Position numbers and translations under genes: made by a program. The notes under the pieces are model-generated. The model worked only from the letters and a program-made list of their open reading frames with translations, had not been told where the DNA came from and ran no database searches. 64,000 bases of DNA from JACNKJ01 sp964344565 (GTDB taxonomy: Bacteria; Krumholzibacteriota; Krumholzibacteriia; JACNKJ01). The stretch lies in assembly GCA_964344565.1 (NCBI GenBank), contig CAYFNT010000016.1, positions 1 through 64,000 of the forward strand, written 5' to 3'. Shown one piece after another: positions 17,908 through 25,693 of the stretch. The first letter of the stretch is position 1, and every line of letters starts with the position of its first letter.

Positions 17908-19692
17908 CTAGTAGAGCTGCTTCAATGTGCTCCAACTCGTCGACTGCGCGGCGGACTCTCCGCAGTTGTCCGGCAATGCGCCGATGAGCTGTCCGCAATC
18001 GTTGTGCGCGGCAAGGCAGGGCGAATCGCTCTGCAATTCGAGGTTGCCATTGCCGATGATCCCGCAGAACTGCGGGTCGGCCGAGAAATTACCGTCGACT
18101 CCATAGTAGTCCGACAGGAACTCCACCCAGTCTCCGCCCACATTGCCGAAGAAGTCGCAGCAGGCGAGATCCAATGCCTCCCTCGGCGGAATGATGGGTG
18201 AGTAGTAGAACGCGCCGCCGCTCTCGCTGAATGCGATGATGTTGAACCAGCAACGCATCTCCCCATCACAGAAGATGCCGCCCCCGCTGTCGGAAGCGAT
18301 GTTCTCGGCGAAGGTGCAGTGCTGAACATCGGTGAAGCAGTTGGTGTAGGACGATAGCCCTCCGCCGGAATTGTAGGCTTCGTTCTGCAGGAACACGCTA
18401 TTGTAGATGCTGCATTGCGACATGTCGTAGACGTCGACCGCGCCACTGTAGTCGTAGCCCACGTTACGATAGAAATAGCAGTTGTCGATGAGCGGATCGC
18501 TGAACTCGCGGCCCACGCAGATGGCTCCTCCGTACATGGATTGATTGTTCTCGAAGCTGCAGTTCAGGACTTGGGCGCTGCTGGTATAGAGCACCACCGC
18601 GCCGCCCTCGCCGTCTGCGAAACAGTCTCGGAAATGGCAGTCGCTGATGATGGGGGAGGTGTTTTCCACGAAGATGGCTCCGCCAGAGAAGGTGCTGTAG
18701 CCGTTCTCGAAGGTGATGCCCGTGATCTCCGATCCGGCCGGACAGCAGGCGTCCATTCTGATGCCGAAGTTATCCACGTCCCGACCGCCGTCGGAAGGTC
18801 GGGGCTGGCCGCGGCGCCATCCGGAAGCGCGGGGGGTGGGGATCCCTTCATTGATCCGGATCACACAGTTCTCCGGCATCAGCGAATGAGACTGGAGCGA
18901 CACCATCTTGCCGGGCCAGACGATGTTCGAGTTGCCCGATCCCTCGAAGATGCCGTCGGCCAGGTAGACGGTGCCGCCGTCGGCCACTGCGTCCAGGGCG
19001 TCCTGAATCGTGGGGTAGGCGCCGCTGCCGTCGGGGAACACCGTGATCTCGAAGGGCTCGCTCAGGGTGAAGAAGTCCACGAGCATGTTGTCGCCATAGC
19101 CCTCGCCGCAACCCGCGTTGGAGTTGCCGATGCAGAGTTCGTGGGTACTGCCCGCGTAGGGCTCCACGTTGACGCCGAAGGGCGAGGCGATCTCATCGCT
19201 GGCGGGATTCCAGGTGCCGTAGGTGTGTTCGGCGGGTGTCATGAGCTGCTCCCAGACGAGATTCCCGTCGATGCGTATCTCGATGACGCTGCAGCCTACA
19301 TCGTTGACGAAGCCCATCCACCACCAGTCGAGATAGCGTCCGTCGAAGTAGATGTCCTGGCAGAACCAATCCTCGCTGGGAGAGCCACCGCAGAAACCTC
19401 CGACCCATGCGGCGAAGACTCCGTCGTAGGCCGGGTATCCCCAGGCGCCCGTGGGATCGACGATCCACTGGCAGGTCGTGGTGCTGGTGCAGGTCCAGTC
19501 GCTTCCTGCCCCGCACTCGCCATTCTCGAAGCTTCCGTCATTGATGAGACCCGAGCGATCTCCCTCTCGTGGCTGCACCCCTTCCGAAGGAACTTGCCGC
19601 GCGGCGGAATCGGGCGTGAGCGAAGGGCCTTCCGTCGCGAAGGAGGGATAGGCGAAGAGGATGATCGCGAGGAGTGCGGTCGATATGCGCAT
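17908..19692 (-). CDS. Secreted beta-helix protein with Cys-rich N-terminal domain and WSxxKxLY tail
   Basis: A 594-residue exported protein. Signal peptide (1-20, ...YPSFATEG), a short linker, then an N-terminal domain of about 160 residues (from NDGSFENG to DFFTLSEP) rich in Cys and Trp. That domain is also found in the genes at 21815 and 23755; it looks like a jelly-roll or carbohydrate-binding-type module, but I cannot name the family. From about 212 the motif GAYPTIQDALDAVADGGTVYL opens a right-handed parallel beta-helix that ends in SDSPCLAAHNDCGQLIGALPDNC. The protein ends STSWSTLKQLY with Cys at -18. TGGAGG lies upstream of the ATG. It is the last of four tandem paralogues, each with its own promoter and terminator. 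A cell-surface location is inferred. Confidence 0.8.
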   Translation of the reverse strand: MRISTALLAIILFAYPSFATEGPSLTPDSAARQVPSEGVQPREGDRSGLINDGSFENGECGAGSDWTCTSTTTCQWIVDPTGAWGYPAYDGVFAAWVGGFCGGSPSEDWFCQDIYFDGRYLDWWWMGFVNDVGCSVIEIRIDGNLVWEQLMTPAEHTYGTWNPASDEIASPFGVNVEPYAGSTHELCIGNSNAGCGEGYGDNMLVDFFTLSEPFEITVFPDGSGAYPTIQDALDAVADGGTVYLADGIFEGSGNSNIVWPGKMVSLQSHSLMPENCVIRINEGIPTPRASGWRRGQPRPSDGGRDVDNFGIRMDACCPAGSEITGITFENGYSTFSGGAIFVENTSPIISDCHFRDCFADGEGGAVVLYTSSAQVLNCSFENNQSMYGGAICVGREFSDPLIDNCYFYRNVGYDYSGAVDVYDMSQCSIYNSVFLQNEAYNSGGGLSSYTNCFTDVQHCTFAENIASDSGGGIFCDGEMRCWFNIIAFSESGGAFYYSPIIPPREALDLACCDFFGNVGGDWVEFLSDYYGVDGNFSADPQFCGIIGNGNLELQSDSPCLAAHNDCGQLIGALPDNCGESAAQSTSWSTLKQLY

Positions 19693-19714
19693 GGGACACC
19701 TCCAGGATGGGAAG

Positions 19715-19744
19715 ATCCTAGCAAAGGCCCTCGGGCAAAAAGAA
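19715..19744 (-). promoter_or_regulatory. Candidate promoter of the beta-helix gene at 17908-19692
   Basis: On the minus strand, TTTGC precedes a TAGGAT -10 (19720-19715), with a T-rich -35 region (TTCTTT, 19744-19739) 18 bases upstream. The three neighbouring paralogues have the same arrangement. Confidence 0.45.
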
Positions 19745-19782
19745 GGAAAAAAGATCCCGGGGTCCGGATGGCGGGAGCATAG

Positions 19783-19810
19783 AGAAACCCGGCGGTGAAG
19801 ACCGCCGGGT
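19783..19810 (-). terminator. Terminator of the P-domain beta-helix gene
   Basis: On the minus strand a 10-bp stem (19787-19796 with 19801-19810, 4-base loop) precedes a weak T-rich run. The stem core (CCCGGCGG) matches that of the terminator at 6-32. Confidence 0.65.
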
Positions 19811-19830
19811 GAACTCGAGGCATCGTGGAT

Positions 19831-21627
19831 CTAGTACAGAGTCTTGATCTCGCTCCAGGTCGCGGGGCGGGAAGCCGACGTGCCGCAGCCCTGGGGCATG
19901 GAACCGACCTGCTGAGCGCAGTCGTTGTTGGCGCCGAGACAGGGCGAGTCGGACTGGAGCTGCAGGTTTCCGGTGCCGATCTGGCCGCAGTATTCGGGAT
20001 CGAGAGAGAAGTTGCCGTCCACGCCGAGCAGCGAGGCCATGTCGCCGGTCCAGTCGCCTTCCACGTTGCCGAAGAAGTCGCAGCAGGCAACGTCAGGCAG
20101 GACCGTGCGGGCCGTGCCCGGCACCCAGGCGAAGGCGCCGCCGTCGTAGCCGTAGGAAATGATGTTGAACCAGCAGCGGAAGTCGCTCTGCGCGTAAATG
20201 CCGCCGCCCCAATCCGCGGTATTCTCGGTGATGGTGCACCAGCGGATATCCGCAGTGCAGCCGCCCTCCACGGTGATGGCGCCGCCCCAGGTCGCATCGT
20301 TCATGCGGAACTGGCAGAAGGCGATGTATGGATCGGCGTCGTCGAGGATGTCGATGGCGCCGCCCATCTGCGTGCAGTCGTTGTTCACGAAGTTGCAGTC
20401 CGTGACAGAGGGAAAGGTCCCCACGCCGCGGATCACCATGCCGCCGCCCCAGGCGTAGGCGAAATTGTTGTGGAAGAAGCAGCGCTCGAAGGTCGGCGAT
20501 CCGTACTTCACGTGAGCACCGGCGCCGTCCAGGTAGGAGGTGCAGTCGCGGATGATCACGTCCTGGATGGTGGGGGAAGCGCCTTCGATATAGATGCCGC
20601 CGCCGAAGTTCGCCGCTCCGTTCATGATCGTCAGACCGCGAACCACCATGCCGGGGCCTTCGCCGTCTCCGAAGAAGAGGCCGCGTGCGTCGACATCCCG
20701 GTCTCCGGACAGGTCGGTGCCCGCAAGATGGCTCTGCAGGTCCCAGCCGCCGCTTCTGCCGCCGGGAGGCGGAGTGCCGCAATCGATAACGCAGGCCTCG
20801 GCGATGAGACTCTGGGAGCGGAGGGTGAACTCCTTGCCCAGGAACTCGATGTTGTTGTTGCCGGGTCCCGTGAAGACGCCGTCGCCCAGGTAGACGGTTC
20901 CACCCGATACGATGAGGTCCACCGCATCCTGGATGGTGGGCACGTCACCGGTTCCGTCAGGCAGGACGGTCAGCTCGGTCTCGCCCGCGCCGAGAACGTA
21001 GACGCCCCAGTCGTAGAGGTAGGTGTCGTCTCCGCCCGCTCCGTCGGCGACTTGCAGGTAGAAGCCTCCGCCGGATTCGGCACCGAAGAAGCCTTCAGCG
21101 AATCCGACGACGGATTCGAAGGCGGCCTGGAAGCAGCCGGGCGTGATATCCGTGGGACAATCGGCCTCGCCCATGGGGGCGGCGCCGTCGTCACCGAAGG
21201 TATAGACGCCGTCGATGTTGCCGCTGCAGCCGCAGCAACCGTCGAATCCGCATCCATCCAGCGCAGGGCGGCAGAGTGCGGCAACGGGTCCGTAGTCGTA
21301 GCTGCCGTTCCCGTCTTCGTCGTACCAGAGGTAGACGACCAGATCACCGATCCAGGTCTGGTAGATATTCAACTCCAGTACCACGTCTTCAATGACGCCG
21401 TTGAAGTCCACTTCTAGAGGTCCGAAGGTCAGGAAGCCGCCGGTGTCGTCGAAAACGGCATCTTCGGCGCGCCAGTCGTAGGCCCAGCCAGCCACATCAC
21501 AGGAGACCCTTGGTCCGGCGATGTCGCTGTCGTTGGGGATCTTCATTTCGTTCGCGAGAGTTGGGCCGGCCACCATCATGGCCAGGATGACGATGAGGCC
21601 CGCGATTTTCCTATCCCTGTTACCCAT
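19831..21627 (-). CDS. Secreted beta-helix protein with P-domain-like N-terminus and WSxxKxLY tail
   Basis: A 598-residue exported protein. The ATG at 21627 is chosen because GGAGGAG lies just upstream and a signal peptide (...MVAGPTLANE) begins there. Residues about 40-195 resemble a proprotein-convertase P-domain: GVIEDVVLELNIYQTWIGDLVVYLWYD matches the conserved 'HTWIGDL' strand, and GGFYLQVADGAGGDDTYLYDWGVYVLG matches the closing strands. A beta-helix follows from about 205 (GDVPTIQDAVDLIVSGGTVYL) with many NGAANFGGGIYI and MGGAIDI turns. It ends in SDSPCLGANNDCAQQVGS and the tail PATWSEIKTLY (Cys at -18). It is the third-transcribed of the array. P-domains often occur on exported proteins as folding or binding modules; no catalytic domain is present. 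Confidence 0.8.
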   Translation of the reverse strand: MGNRDRKIAGLIVILAMMVAGPTLANEMKIPNDSDIAGPRVSCDVAGWAYDWRAEDAVFDDTGGFLTFGPLEVDFNGVIEDVVLELNIYQTWIGDLVVYLWYDEDGNGSYDYGPVAALCRPALDGCGFDGCCGCSGNIDGVYTFGDDGAAPMGEADCPTDITPGCFQAAFESVVGFAEGFFGAESGGGFYLQVADGAGGDDTYLYDWGVYVLGAGETELTVLPDGTGDVPTIQDAVDLIVSGGTVYLGDGVFTGPGNNNIEFLGKEFTLRSQSLIAEACVIDCGTPPPGGRSGGWDLQSHLAGTDLSGDRDVDARGLFFGDGEGPGMVVRGLTIMNGAANFGGGIYIEGASPTIQDVIIRDCTSYLDGAGAHVKYGSPTFERCFFHNNFAYAWGGGMVIRGVGTFPSVTDCNFVNNDCTQMGGAIDILDDADPYIAFCQFRMNDATWGGAITVEGGCTADIRWCTITENTADWGGGIYAQSDFRCWFNIISYGYDGGAFAWVPGTARTVLPDVACCDFFGNVEGDWTGDMASLLGVDGNFSLDPEYCGQIGTGNLQLQSDSPCLGANNDCAQQVGSMPQGCGTSASRPATWSEIKTLY

Positions 21628-21655
21628 AGCTTCTCCTCCAGTGCAGGACGAATTC

Positions 21656-21684
21656 ACCATAGCAAGAGGAATCGGCAATGGAAA
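21656..21684 (-). promoter_or_regulatory. Candidate promoter of the P-domain beta-helix gene
   Basis: On the minus strand, TTTCCA (21684-21679), 17 bases, then TATGGT (21661-21656) preceded by CTTGC. It resembles the promoters of the neighbouring paralogues. Confidence 0.4.
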
Positions 21685-21760
21685 CAGAAAACGAATTGCG
21701 TAAGGAAAAACGGACGTCAACTTCCGTTTATGAAGGTGGCGGGAAGGTGTGCGTAAGATT

Positions 21761-21790
21761 AAAAAAACCGGCGAGGGAGCCCCGCCGGTT
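21761..21790 (-). terminator. Rho-independent terminator of the beta-helix gene at 21815
   Basis: On the minus strand, AACCGGCG/CGCCGGTT-type arms near 21766-21773 and 21783-21790 precede seven T residues (21767-21761). Confidence 0.8.
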
Positions 21791-21814
21791 CTCGTGAAGT
21801 CTCATGCCGAGTCG

Positions 21815-23620
21815 CTAATACAGGCTTTTCACCTCGCCCCAGCTCGCCGAACGCGCCACCGTGTCGTCGCAGCCTTCTGGAAGCGCGCCGATCTGCTGTC
21901 CGCAGTCGTTGTTCGACGGCAGACAGGGGGAATCGGATTGCAGTTCAATGTTGCCGCTGCCGATGAGTCCGCAGTACTGAGGATCCAGATCGAGATTCCC
22001 GTCCGTACCGAGCAGGGGGGCGAGGTCTCCGATCCAATTGCCCTCGACGTTGCCGGCGAAATCGCAACAGGCGATGTCCGGCAGCTCGCTGACGGGAGTC
22101 ATCCACCAGCAGGCGCCGCCGTCGGTGCAGTAGGAGATGATCGTGAACCAGCAGCGGAAGGTCGGGGCGCTGGCCCAGATGCCGCCGCCTTCGAGGGCGG
22201 CATTCTCGGTGAAGGTGCAATGGCGGATGTCGGCGAAACCGGACGCCTCCAGGCCGATGCCTCCGCCCCAGCTTCCCGAGTTGGCCCTGAACTGACAGAA
22301 CTCGAATGTACCCTGACCCTCCGACCAGATATCCACCGCGCCGCCCGTCGCATCGCAGGTGTTGCCGATGAAACTGCAATCGGTGAAGACCGGATGGGAG
22401 CCCAGGCCAGCGATGACGGCGGCTCCGCCGTAGCCGCCGCTGTTGCCGACGAAATGGCAGCGGGTGAAGCTCGAAGAGCTATGGTTGAGATAGACGCCGC
22501 CGCCCTCGACCGCGTAGCCGCCCATGAAGACGCAATCTTCGAAGCTGGGAGAGGAGCCGTCCATGAGCGCACCGGCGCCCACTTCGCTGTCCATGTAGGC
22601 GTGGTGGATCCCGATTCCCCGTATGATGGTTTCCGGGCCCTCGCCGCTCACGAAATTGAAACCGCGAAAGGGCGGGAGCCGGTCGCCTTCCGCGAACTTG
22701 CTGGAGGGCAGGCTGGGGTCCAGATGGACGCCTGAACCCGATCCCCGCGGATTCGCCGGGCCGCCGCAGTCGATGACGCAGAGTTCGGGATCCAGGCTGA
22801 TGGAGCGCATCGTGTAGTTTTTGCCGAAGGAATCCAGGTAGCGATTCTCCGAACCCGTGAACACTCCGTTCCCCAGATAGATGGTTCCGCCTTCCGCGAT
22901 CAGACTCACCGCTTCCACAAGGGTGGCCACGTCACCCGAGCCGTCGGGATTCACGACGAGTTCCATGGGGGCCAGTTCGCCATGGAAGGTCAGGTAGTCC
23001 ACGAGCATGTTATCGTTCTGGGTATCGACGCAGCCGTCTCGATTCCAGACTAGGCAGAGTTCCGCCGTGGTCCCGGCGTAGACGCTGAGATCCGCTCCGG
23101 AAGGAGCCGCGATGGACTCGGAAGCCCGAGTCCAACCCGTGCCCGCCGTGTCGTCGGGCCAGTCCATGTAGTGATCGAAGACCATGTTGCCGTCGACCCA
23201 GATCTCCATGGCGGAGCAGGCGTCGTTGAGCCAGCCCTCCCAGAACCAGTCCAGATGCGTGCCGTCGATGTAGACTTCCTGGCAGTAACTGTTGGTATTG
23301 GGCTCTCCGCAGTAGCCGCCGAGCCAGGCCGCGTTGATGCCGTCGTAGGCCGGACTCCAGCCGTAACCTTCGGGAAAGGCGATGATGAAGTCGCAGCCGG
23401 TGTTGGTGGTGCAGGTCCAGGCGCTGCCCGATGCGCAGGTGCCGTCCTCGAAACTGCCGTCGTTGACCGGAACATCGCGAGCCCCGGCCACCTGCACCGC
23501 TGGCTGGGACAAGCCGGCCTTCGGCGAAACGACTCCATCGGGGGTAGGGCTGATCTGCGAGGCCGAGGCGGCGGTGACCAGAACGAGTAGGATGACGCAC
23601 GAACTAAATGTTATCCGCAT
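21815..23620 (-). CDS. Secreted beta-helix protein with Cys-rich N-terminal domain and WSxxKxLY-type tail
   Basis: A 601-residue exported protein. The ATG at 23620 is preferred over a longer frame to 23845 because it begins the signal peptide (MRITFSSCVILLVLVTAASAS), has GGAGG upstream, and removes an overlap with the next gene. The N-terminal module (NDGSFEDGTCASGSAW... to DYLTFHGE) is the same Cys/Trp-rich domain as in the genes at 17908 and 23755. The beta-helix starts at GDVATLVEAVSLIAEGGTIYL and ends SDSPCLPSNNDCGQQIGALPEGC. The tail is SASWGEVKSLY with Cys at -18. It has its own promoter and terminator. The function is unknown; an adhesion or surface role is inferred from the fold only. 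Confidence 0.8.
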   Translation of the reverse strand: MRITFSSCVILLVLVTAASASQISPTPDGVVSPKAGLSQPAVQVAGARDVPVNDGSFEDGTCASGSAWTCTTNTGCDFIIAFPEGYGWSPAYDGINAAWLGGYCGEPNTNSYCQEVYIDGTHLDWFWEGWLNDACSAMEIWVDGNMVFDHYMDWPDDTAGTGWTRASESIAAPSGADLSVYAGTTAELCLVWNRDGCVDTQNDNMLVDYLTFHGELAPMELVVNPDGSGDVATLVEAVSLIAEGGTIYLGNGVFTGSENRYLDSFGKNYTMRSISLDPELCVIDCGGPANPRGSGSGVHLDPSLPSSKFAEGDRLPPFRGFNFVSGEGPETIIRGIGIHHAYMDSEVGAGALMDGSSPSFEDCVFMGGYAVEGGGVYLNHSSSSFTRCHFVGNSGGYGGAAVIAGLGSHPVFTDCSFIGNTCDATGGAVDIWSEGQGTFEFCQFRANSGSWGGGIGLEASGFADIRHCTFTENAALEGGGIWASAPTFRCWFTIISYCTDGGACWWMTPVSELPDIACCDFAGNVEGNWIGDLAPLLGTDGNLDLDPQYCGLIGSGNIELQSDSPCLPSNNDCGQQIGALPEGCDDTVARSASWGEVKSLY

Positions 23621-23645
23621 GAATTGACCTCCGGGGCGAGGCGTC

Positions 23646-23675
23646 ATCCTAGCAAAGGGATCTCGAGATTTGAAA
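23646..23675 (-). promoter_or_regulatory. Candidate promoter of the beta-helix gene at 21815-23620
   Basis: On the minus strand, TTTCAA (23675-23670), 18 bases, then TAGGAT (23651-23646) preceded by TTTGC. Confidence 0.45.
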
Positions 23676-23699
23676 GGGGAAAAGGAGCAGATTGTCCGA

Positions 23700-23732
23700 T
23701 ACGAAGACGGGCCCGACGAATCGTCGGGCCCG
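23700..23732 (-). terminator. Terminator of the beta-helix gene at 23755
   Basis: A near-perfect palindrome (23708-23717 with 23723-23732, 5-base loop) lies just after the stop on the minus strand. It is followed by TCTTCGT rather than a clean T run. Confidence 0.65.
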
Positions 23733-23754
23733 CATGCTGTTTCGAGTGCGTCTG

Positions 23755-25563
23755 CTAATAGAGGGTCTTGACCTCGCTCCAGCTCGAACTGCGCGCCACG
23801 GTATCTTCGCAGCCCTGAGGGAATGCGCCGATCTGCTGTCCGCAATCGTTGTTCGCGCCGAGACAGGGGGAGTCCGACTGCAACTCCAGATCGCCGCTGC
23901 CGATGAGCCCGCAGTACTGGGGGTCCACGGCGATATTGCCGTCCACTCCGAGCATGGGCGCGAGAATTCCGGTCCAGTCACCTCCCACGTTGCCGAAGAT
24001 GTTCGTGCAGGCGAACTCGGGCAGGCCGCCGCCGCCCGTCCAGAAGAGGACTCCGCCCGTCTCGCCGAAGGAGAAGATGTTGAACCAGCTCCGGAAGGGG
24101 GCGTCCGCCCAGATTCCGCTGCCTTGAATGTCGGCCATGTTCTCTGAGAAGGTGCACCATCGGAAATCGGCGAAGGGTTCGAATCCGCCCCAATAGATGC
24201 TCGCGGCTCCGCCCCAACTGGATGTGCTGTTTCTGTAGAAGCGGCAGAACTGCACGTCGACCACTGCCCCGTCGTAGACGTTCAGCGCGCCTCCATCGTG
24301 GATGGCCAGATTTTCGAAGAAGTTGCAGTTCTCGATGGTCGCGTTGCTGCCCGGGCCGAAAATCTCGACAGCGCCTCCCCAGTTGGCAACGTTGTGATAG
24401 AAGGTGCAGTCTCGGATCGTGGGCGAGGACGATTCGGCGGCGATGGCGCCGCCGCCCCAGCCGTCCGCCACGTTGTCGGAGAACTGGCAATTGATGATGG
24501 TGGGGGAGGAGCCGAACATGTAGATGGCGCCGCCGTAGTAGTCCCAGTTCAGACCCCGGGTGAAGCCGATGCCCTCAACGGTGAAGGCGGAGCTTTCCCC
24601 AGAGAAGAAGTAGATGCCGATGGTGAGGGGTACCCGATCGTCTACGGGGAAGACGTGGGGGCCGCTGTAGTTTCCTGGCTCCTGGGGCCGTCCGCCTCGG
24701 GGAGCGGGAAGGATGCCCTCGCAGTCGATGATGCACAGCTCGGGATTCAAGCTCGAGGACCGGAGGGTGAGATCCTTGCCCCAGGCGTTGAGGTTGTTGT
24801 TCCCGGTGCCCGTGAAGACGCCGTTGCTCAGATAGACTGTGCCGCCCGGCGCGATGAGGTCGATGGCGTCCTGGATGGTGGGTACGTCGCCCGTCCCGTC
24901 TGGATTCACGGTGAGTTCCATGGGCGGGGGCGGGCCCCAGAGGCCCACGTAGTCGATGAGCATGTTGTCGTTGCCATCGGCGCCGCAGAGGCTGCGGTCC
25001 CACACGAAGCAGAGTTCGTGGGTTCCTCCGGCGTAAGCGCCGACGTCCAGGCCGTCCGGGCCGACGATCCATCCGCTGGCGCTGTTCCAGGTTCCGTAGG
25101 TGTGATCGCCCAGGTCCATGGCGTAGTCGACGAGTGGCGTGCCGTCCACGGTGACCAGGACCGAAGCGCACTCGTTGTTCACGTAGCCCATCCAATACCA
25201 GTCGAGGTAGTTGGCGTCGAAGTAGATGTCCTGGCAGAAGCTGTTCTCGTTGGGATCCCCGCAGAATCCTCCCAGCCAGGCCGCGTTGATGCCGTCATAG
25301 GCCGGGTAGCCCCAGGCTCCCGAGGGATCGGTGATCCACTCGCATCCGGTGCTGCTGGCGCAGGTCCAGGCGCTGCCGCCTGCGCAGTTCCCGTCCTCGA
25401 AACTGCCGTCGTTGACGAGGCCTTCTCTCGCGCCGTCGCTCGTATTGGCGGAACCTCCTCCACTCGGGATGAAGCCGGGCGCCGGCGTCTGTTCCCAGGC
25501 AAGGGCAGGCAGGGCGAGCAGCAGGCATCCGATGAGAAACAGTCTCTTCGCATTCGTGACCAT
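23755..25563 (-). CDS. Secreted beta-helix protein with Cys-rich N-terminal domain and WSxxKxLY tail
   Basis: A 602-residue exported protein and the first of the four tandem paralogues. Signal peptide (...LALPALAWEQ), a linker, then the shared module NDGSFEDGNCAGGSAW... to DYVGLWGP with the conserved GYPAYDGINAAWLGGFCG core. The beta-helix begins GDVPTIQDAIDLIAPGGTVYL and shows coil repeats such as WGGGAIAAESSSPTIRDC. It ends SDSPCLGANNDCGQQIGAFPQGC and the tail SSSWSEVKTLY (Cys at -18). GGAGG lies 4 bases before the ATG. It is closest to the gene at 21815, so a local duplication is likely. The ligand is unknown. Confidence 0.8.
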   Translation of the reverse strand: MVTNAKRLFLIGCLLLALPALAWEQTPAPGFIPSGGGSANTSDGAREGLVNDGSFEDGNCAGGSAWTCASSTGCEWITDPSGAWGYPAYDGINAAWLGGFCGDPNENSFCQDIYFDANYLDWYWMGYVNNECASVLVTVDGTPLVDYAMDLGDHTYGTWNSASGWIVGPDGLDVGAYAGGTHELCFVWDRSLCGADGNDNMLIDYVGLWGPPPPMELTVNPDGTGDVPTIQDAIDLIAPGGTVYLSNGVFTGTGNNNLNAWGKDLTLRSSSLNPELCIIDCEGILPAPRGGRPQEPGNYSGPHVFPVDDRVPLTIGIYFFSGESSAFTVEGIGFTRGLNWDYYGGAIYMFGSSPTIINCQFSDNVADGWGGGAIAAESSSPTIRDCTFYHNVANWGGAVEIFGPGSNATIENCNFFENLAIHDGGALNVYDGAVVDVQFCRFYRNSTSSWGGAASIYWGGFEPFADFRWCTFSENMADIQGSGIWADAPFRSWFNIFSFGETGGVLFWTGGGGLPEFACTNIFGNVGGDWTGILAPMLGVDGNIAVDPQYCGLIGSGDLELQSDSPCLGANNDCGQQIGAFPQGCEDTVARSSSWSEVKTLY

Positions 25564-25586
25564 GGGGCCTCCTTATTGTTGAAACC

Positions 25587-25616
25587 ACGCTAGCAAATCC
25601 CGAGTGGTCGTGAAAA
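25587..25616 (-). promoter_or_regulatory. Candidate promoter of the beta-helix gene at 23755-25563
   Basis: On the minus strand, TTTTCA (25616-25611), 18 bases, then TAGCGT (25592-25587) preceded by TTTGC. Confidence 0.42.
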
Positions 25617-25693
25617 GGTGAAAAGGGTAAGCGAGATGACTGGTTAGCGGCGGTCTGGCGAGCTATCATCGTAAACGGAAGGGGGCCGTATCC

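Noticed and set aside
23646..23675. Sigma-54 promoter reading of the TTTGCTAG motifs
   Set aside because: TTGC resembles a -12 element, but the GG expected 10 bases upstream is missing in the array promoters; a sigma-70 extended -10 fits better.
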